Assembly: GCF_000763495.1 (NCBI RefSeq)
Contig: NZ_CP009576.1
Location: 1,374,001 to 1,438,000, forward strand
Direction of reading: 5' to 3'
DNA: 64,000 nt
From: Listeria ivanovii subsp. londoniensis
GTDB lineage: Bacteria > Bacillota > Bacilli > Lactobacillales > Listeriaceae
This document shows positions 61,956 through 64,000 of this stretch, in pieces. Position numbers and translations under genes: made by a program. The notes beneath the pieces were generated by a model. The model made no database searches, had not been told where the DNA came from, and worked only from the letters and a program-made list of their open reading frames with translations. The first letter of the stretch is position 1. Each line of letters opens with the position of its first letter.

Positions 61956-62420
61956 TTAGTTTGTTAGAGAAACTAATGTAATTTCTTTTTTATTTAAATC
62001 TAAAAATGGTAATTTAACTCTTGTGTCCAGACAGTAAGCGTTGTATAGTAAAGGTTTTAAAGTCGTAGTCGAAGTTTCTACTTGTCTGACAAAGTTACCA
62101 ATTTCTTGATATAAAATTTCAATATTTTTTAAACTAGCAATTTTGGAATCAATACGGTTTTCGCTGACATTGACATTTGAGTTGGTGACTTTTTCATTGA
62201 ATTCATCATTGATAGCATCTTTTGTACGTTCAATTCGAGTGAACCGCGTATCTTCCCAGTCAACTTCGATGATATGACAGTCATCTAATTGTAAGAAATC
62301 GCCAGTCCAAAGCTTGCCATCAATTTCAACAATCATCCTAGTTTCAGGAAAAACCTCTTTGTTACGATATTTTTTTAGTAAATAATCATACATTTGTAAT
62401 TGCGCTAAACAGTTATCCAT
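61956..62420 (-). CDS. Hypothetical protein
   Basis: 154 residues from the ATG at 62420; AAGGAGATG lies upstream and fixes the start. The N-terminal half contains a beta-rich stretch (MIVEIDGKLWTGDFLQLDDC, HIIEVDWEDTRFTRIERT) and the rest is mostly helical. It has no signal peptide or membrane segment. The family is not recognised. In other Listeria a gene lies at the same place between treB and the hydrolase below. Confidence 0.75.
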   Translation of the reverse strand: MDNCLAQLQMYDYLLKKYRNKEVFPETRMIVEIDGKLWTGDFLQLDDCHIIEVDWEDTRFTRIERTKDAINDEFNEKVTNSNVNVSENRIDSKIASLKNIEILYQEIGNFVRQVETSTTTLKPLLYNAYCLDTRVKLPFLDLNKKEITLVSLTN

Positions 62421-62608
62421 GTGTGTCATCTCCTTATAGAAATAGTATATCACATTGTGATTACCTGAACAAACTTTTACGGATAAATGAATAGTTGGAA
62501 CTGTAACTTTTTAACTAGTTATACAAAAGTCCTAATAAGAATGCTGTAAATAGTGAAAATAAAACTTAGATGGTATACTAAATATAAGATGAATCGGGAG
62601 GGAGACAC

Positions 62609-63544
62609 ATGTACAAACAAATAAAATTAAAAGCAGTAGATGGCTTGGATTTGCATTTACATATTTGGGATGAGGTCGAAAATCCAGTCGGGATAGTTCA
62701 AATTGTCCATGGAATGGCAGAACATGGCGCTAGATACGGCCATTTTGCAGAGCGCCTAAACCAAGCAGGATTTATAGTCATAGCTGATGATCATCGCGGT
62801 TTTGGTAAATCTGCTAACGATGAGGCATACTTAGGTCACTTAGATGAAAATACAGGTTTTAAAGATATGCTTCAAGATGAAGCGATGGTGAAAGATTATT
62901 TAATGACAACATATCCTGGACTTCCATATTTCCTTTTTGCTCATAGTATGGGAAGCTTCCTCATTAGAACTTTTATTACAAAATATGAAGCAGATGGCGT
63001 AATTCTTTCTGGTAGCGGTTTGCAATCAGATTCTTTGTTAAAAATGGGACAACTCATTACGGCACAGCGAATAAAGAAAGATGCTATGAAAAGAAGTGGA
63101 TTTCTTAATAAGTTAGCATTTTGGGGATATAATAAACCATTTAATGAAAATCACCGTTTCAGTTGGCTCACAAGAGATCCTGCAGTATATCAAGCTTATG
63201 AAGAAGATCCATTTTGTGGTCCAGTGGTGGGAACAACAGGGTTCTTTCATAATCTTTTGGAAGCGGTAAAAGTGAGCCAGCAAATGGAGACCTATCGGAG
63301 CGTACCCAAAAAATTACCTATATTATTGTTATCAGGTAGTGACGATCCTGTAGGGCATTTCGGTAAAGACACACCCAAAATTGCTTTAGCTCTTGAAAAA
63401 GCCGGTGTAGAAGATGTTACATATAAAATTTATGAACATGCCCGTCATGAATTAGTAAATGAACTTTGTAAAGAAACTGTTTTTCAAGATGTGATTACGT
63501 GGATGAATGCTCAAATAAAAAGATTGGAACAAAGCAGTATATAA
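62609..63544 (+). CDS. Alpha/beta hydrolase, lysophospholipase/monoglyceride lipase type
   Basis: 311 residues. The nucleophile serine is in FAHSMGSFL, the acid in SGSDDPVG and the histidine in YEHARHELVNE. The lid and oxyanion region HGMAEHGARYGHFAERL is the hallmark of the PldB/monoacylglycerol lipase group (Hydrolase_4). It probably acts on lysophospholipids or monoglycerides in the cytoplasm; there is no signal peptide. CGGGAGGGAG precedes the ATG. Confidence 0.9.
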   Translation: MYKQIKLKAVDGLDLHLHIWDEVENPVGIVQIVHGMAEHGARYGHFAERLNQAGFIVIADDHRGFGKSANDEAYLGHLDENTGFKDMLQDEAMVKDYLMTTYPGLPYFLFAHSMGSFLIRTFITKYEADGVILSGSGLQSDSLLKMGQLITAQRIKKDAMKRSGFLNKLAFWGYNKPFNENHRFSWLTRDPAVYQAYEEDPFCGPVVGTTGFFHNLLEAVKVSQQMETYRSVPKKLPILLLSGSDDPVGHFGKDTPKIALALEKAGVEDVTYKIYEHARHELVNELCKETVFQDVITWMNAQIKRLEQSSI

Positions 63545-63549
63545 AATAA

Positions 63550-63612
63550 GCAAGAATCATTGTCTATATCCATTACAAAAAATGGAGAAGATAAGATTCT
63601 TGCTTTTTAAAT
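63550..63612. terminator. Terminator between the hydrolase and proA
   Basis: AAGCAAGAATC pairs with GATTCTTGCTT, with an inner CCATT...AATGG hairpin and a T tract. In layout it resembles the long hairpin elements in the island (33632 and 41562). Confidence 0.8.
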
Positions 63613-63624
63613 TTTCAGCTGTTT

Positions 63625-64000
63625 TTAGTTTCTAATTTGTCCATCACCAAAAATGATATATTTTGTAGAAGTGAGTTCAGTTAACCCCATTGGACCACGC
63701 GCATGTAATTTTTGTGTACTAATGCCAATTTCTGCTCCAAAACCCATTGCAAAGCCATCAGTAAAGCGAGTAGAGGCATTGATATAAACAGTAGCAGCAT
63801 CGACTTTTTGTTGGAAAGCTTGACCAGTAGAATAATCATTTGAAACGATTGCTTCAGAATGTTTTGTACCATATTTATTAATATGTTCAATCGCTTCATC
63901 AGCCGAATCAACTACTTTTACAGCTAAAATGAAGTCTAAAAACTCATCTTCCCAGTCAGATTCTGTAGCTTCTTTGGCATCAGTTAAGATTAATCTAGCT
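63625..64000 (-). CDS. proA: Gamma-glutamyl phosphate reductase, C-terminal part
   Basis: The gene runs off the right edge. The 125 residues present are the C-terminal end of ProA, which reduces gamma-glutamyl phosphate to glutamate-5-semialdehyde for proline synthesis. They include [40 protein letters not shown] and [17 protein letters not shown], ending in GQIRN, all typical of the family. The partner proB is expected beyond the window. Confidence 0.95.
   Translation of the reverse strand, partial: ARLILTDAKEATESDWEDEFLDFILAVKVVDSADEAIEHINKYGTKHSEAIVSNDYSTGQAFQQKVDAATVYINASTRFTDGFAMGFGAEIGISTQKLHARGPMGLTELTSTKYIIFGDGQIRN

Overview
The window is chromosomal DNA from an AT-rich Gram-positive bacterium, almost certainly Listeria ivanovii. 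The backbone order (pheS-pheT, ABC pair, marR-mmpL, ung, rnhC, zapA, cvpA, polX, mutS2, trxA, uvrC, aspartokinase, yslB, racE, rph, rdgB, ysnB, then ydeI, a VOC protein, a phosphatase, dbpA, treR/treA/treB, proA) is the Listeria order. A sphingomyelinase gene (smcL) embedded in a cluster of PrfA-boxed internalins next to a tRNA-Arg is diagnostic of Listeria pathogenicity island 2 (LIPI-2). This is an identification from memory and sequence reading, not from a database search.

Layout. 1-24778: housekeeping genes for translation, DNA repair and recombination, cell division, lysine and cell-wall precursors, RNA and nucleotide hygiene, plus two exporter modules. 24889-24962: tRNA-Arg(TCT), the island's insertion point. 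24963-48669: the island, holding eleven intact secreted or surface internalins (nine left of smcL, two right), smcL on the opposite strand, a decayed twelfth internalin start, an IS3-family remnant, a membrane acyltransferase, and a small secreted protein paired with a two-helix membrane protein. 48670-64000: core genes again, including a Crp/Fnr regulator divergent from an MFS exporter, a YitT protein with an attenuator-like leader, two tiny membrane-protein genes, the trehalose system, two NUDIX genes, a lysophospholipase-like hydrolase and the end of proA.

How the parts work together. The internalins are nearly all separate transcription units, each with a PrfA box, an A/T-rich -10, a leader that is usually about 85-115 nt, an AGGAGTG ribosome site and a non-ATG start (nine TTG, two GTG). 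Several end with the same family of hairpin terminator. The island therefore looks like an array of duplicated whole cassettes, with visible erosion: several genes keep or lose a second N-cap/LRR half-module, and untranslated remnants of it persist downstream. One protein carries eight GW-type modules for wall or teichoic-acid binding; the others lack an anchor and should be secreted. smcL has its own vegetative-type promoter, in line with its known PrfA independence.

The island itself is known. The points most worth a second look are the ATC codon where the rnhC start should be, the internal start inside aspartokinase, the ghost internalin at 45957-46135, the secreted/membrane protein pair at 47729-48426, the PrfA-box-like palindrome beside the Crp/Fnr gene, and the terminator-bearing leader of the YitT gene.
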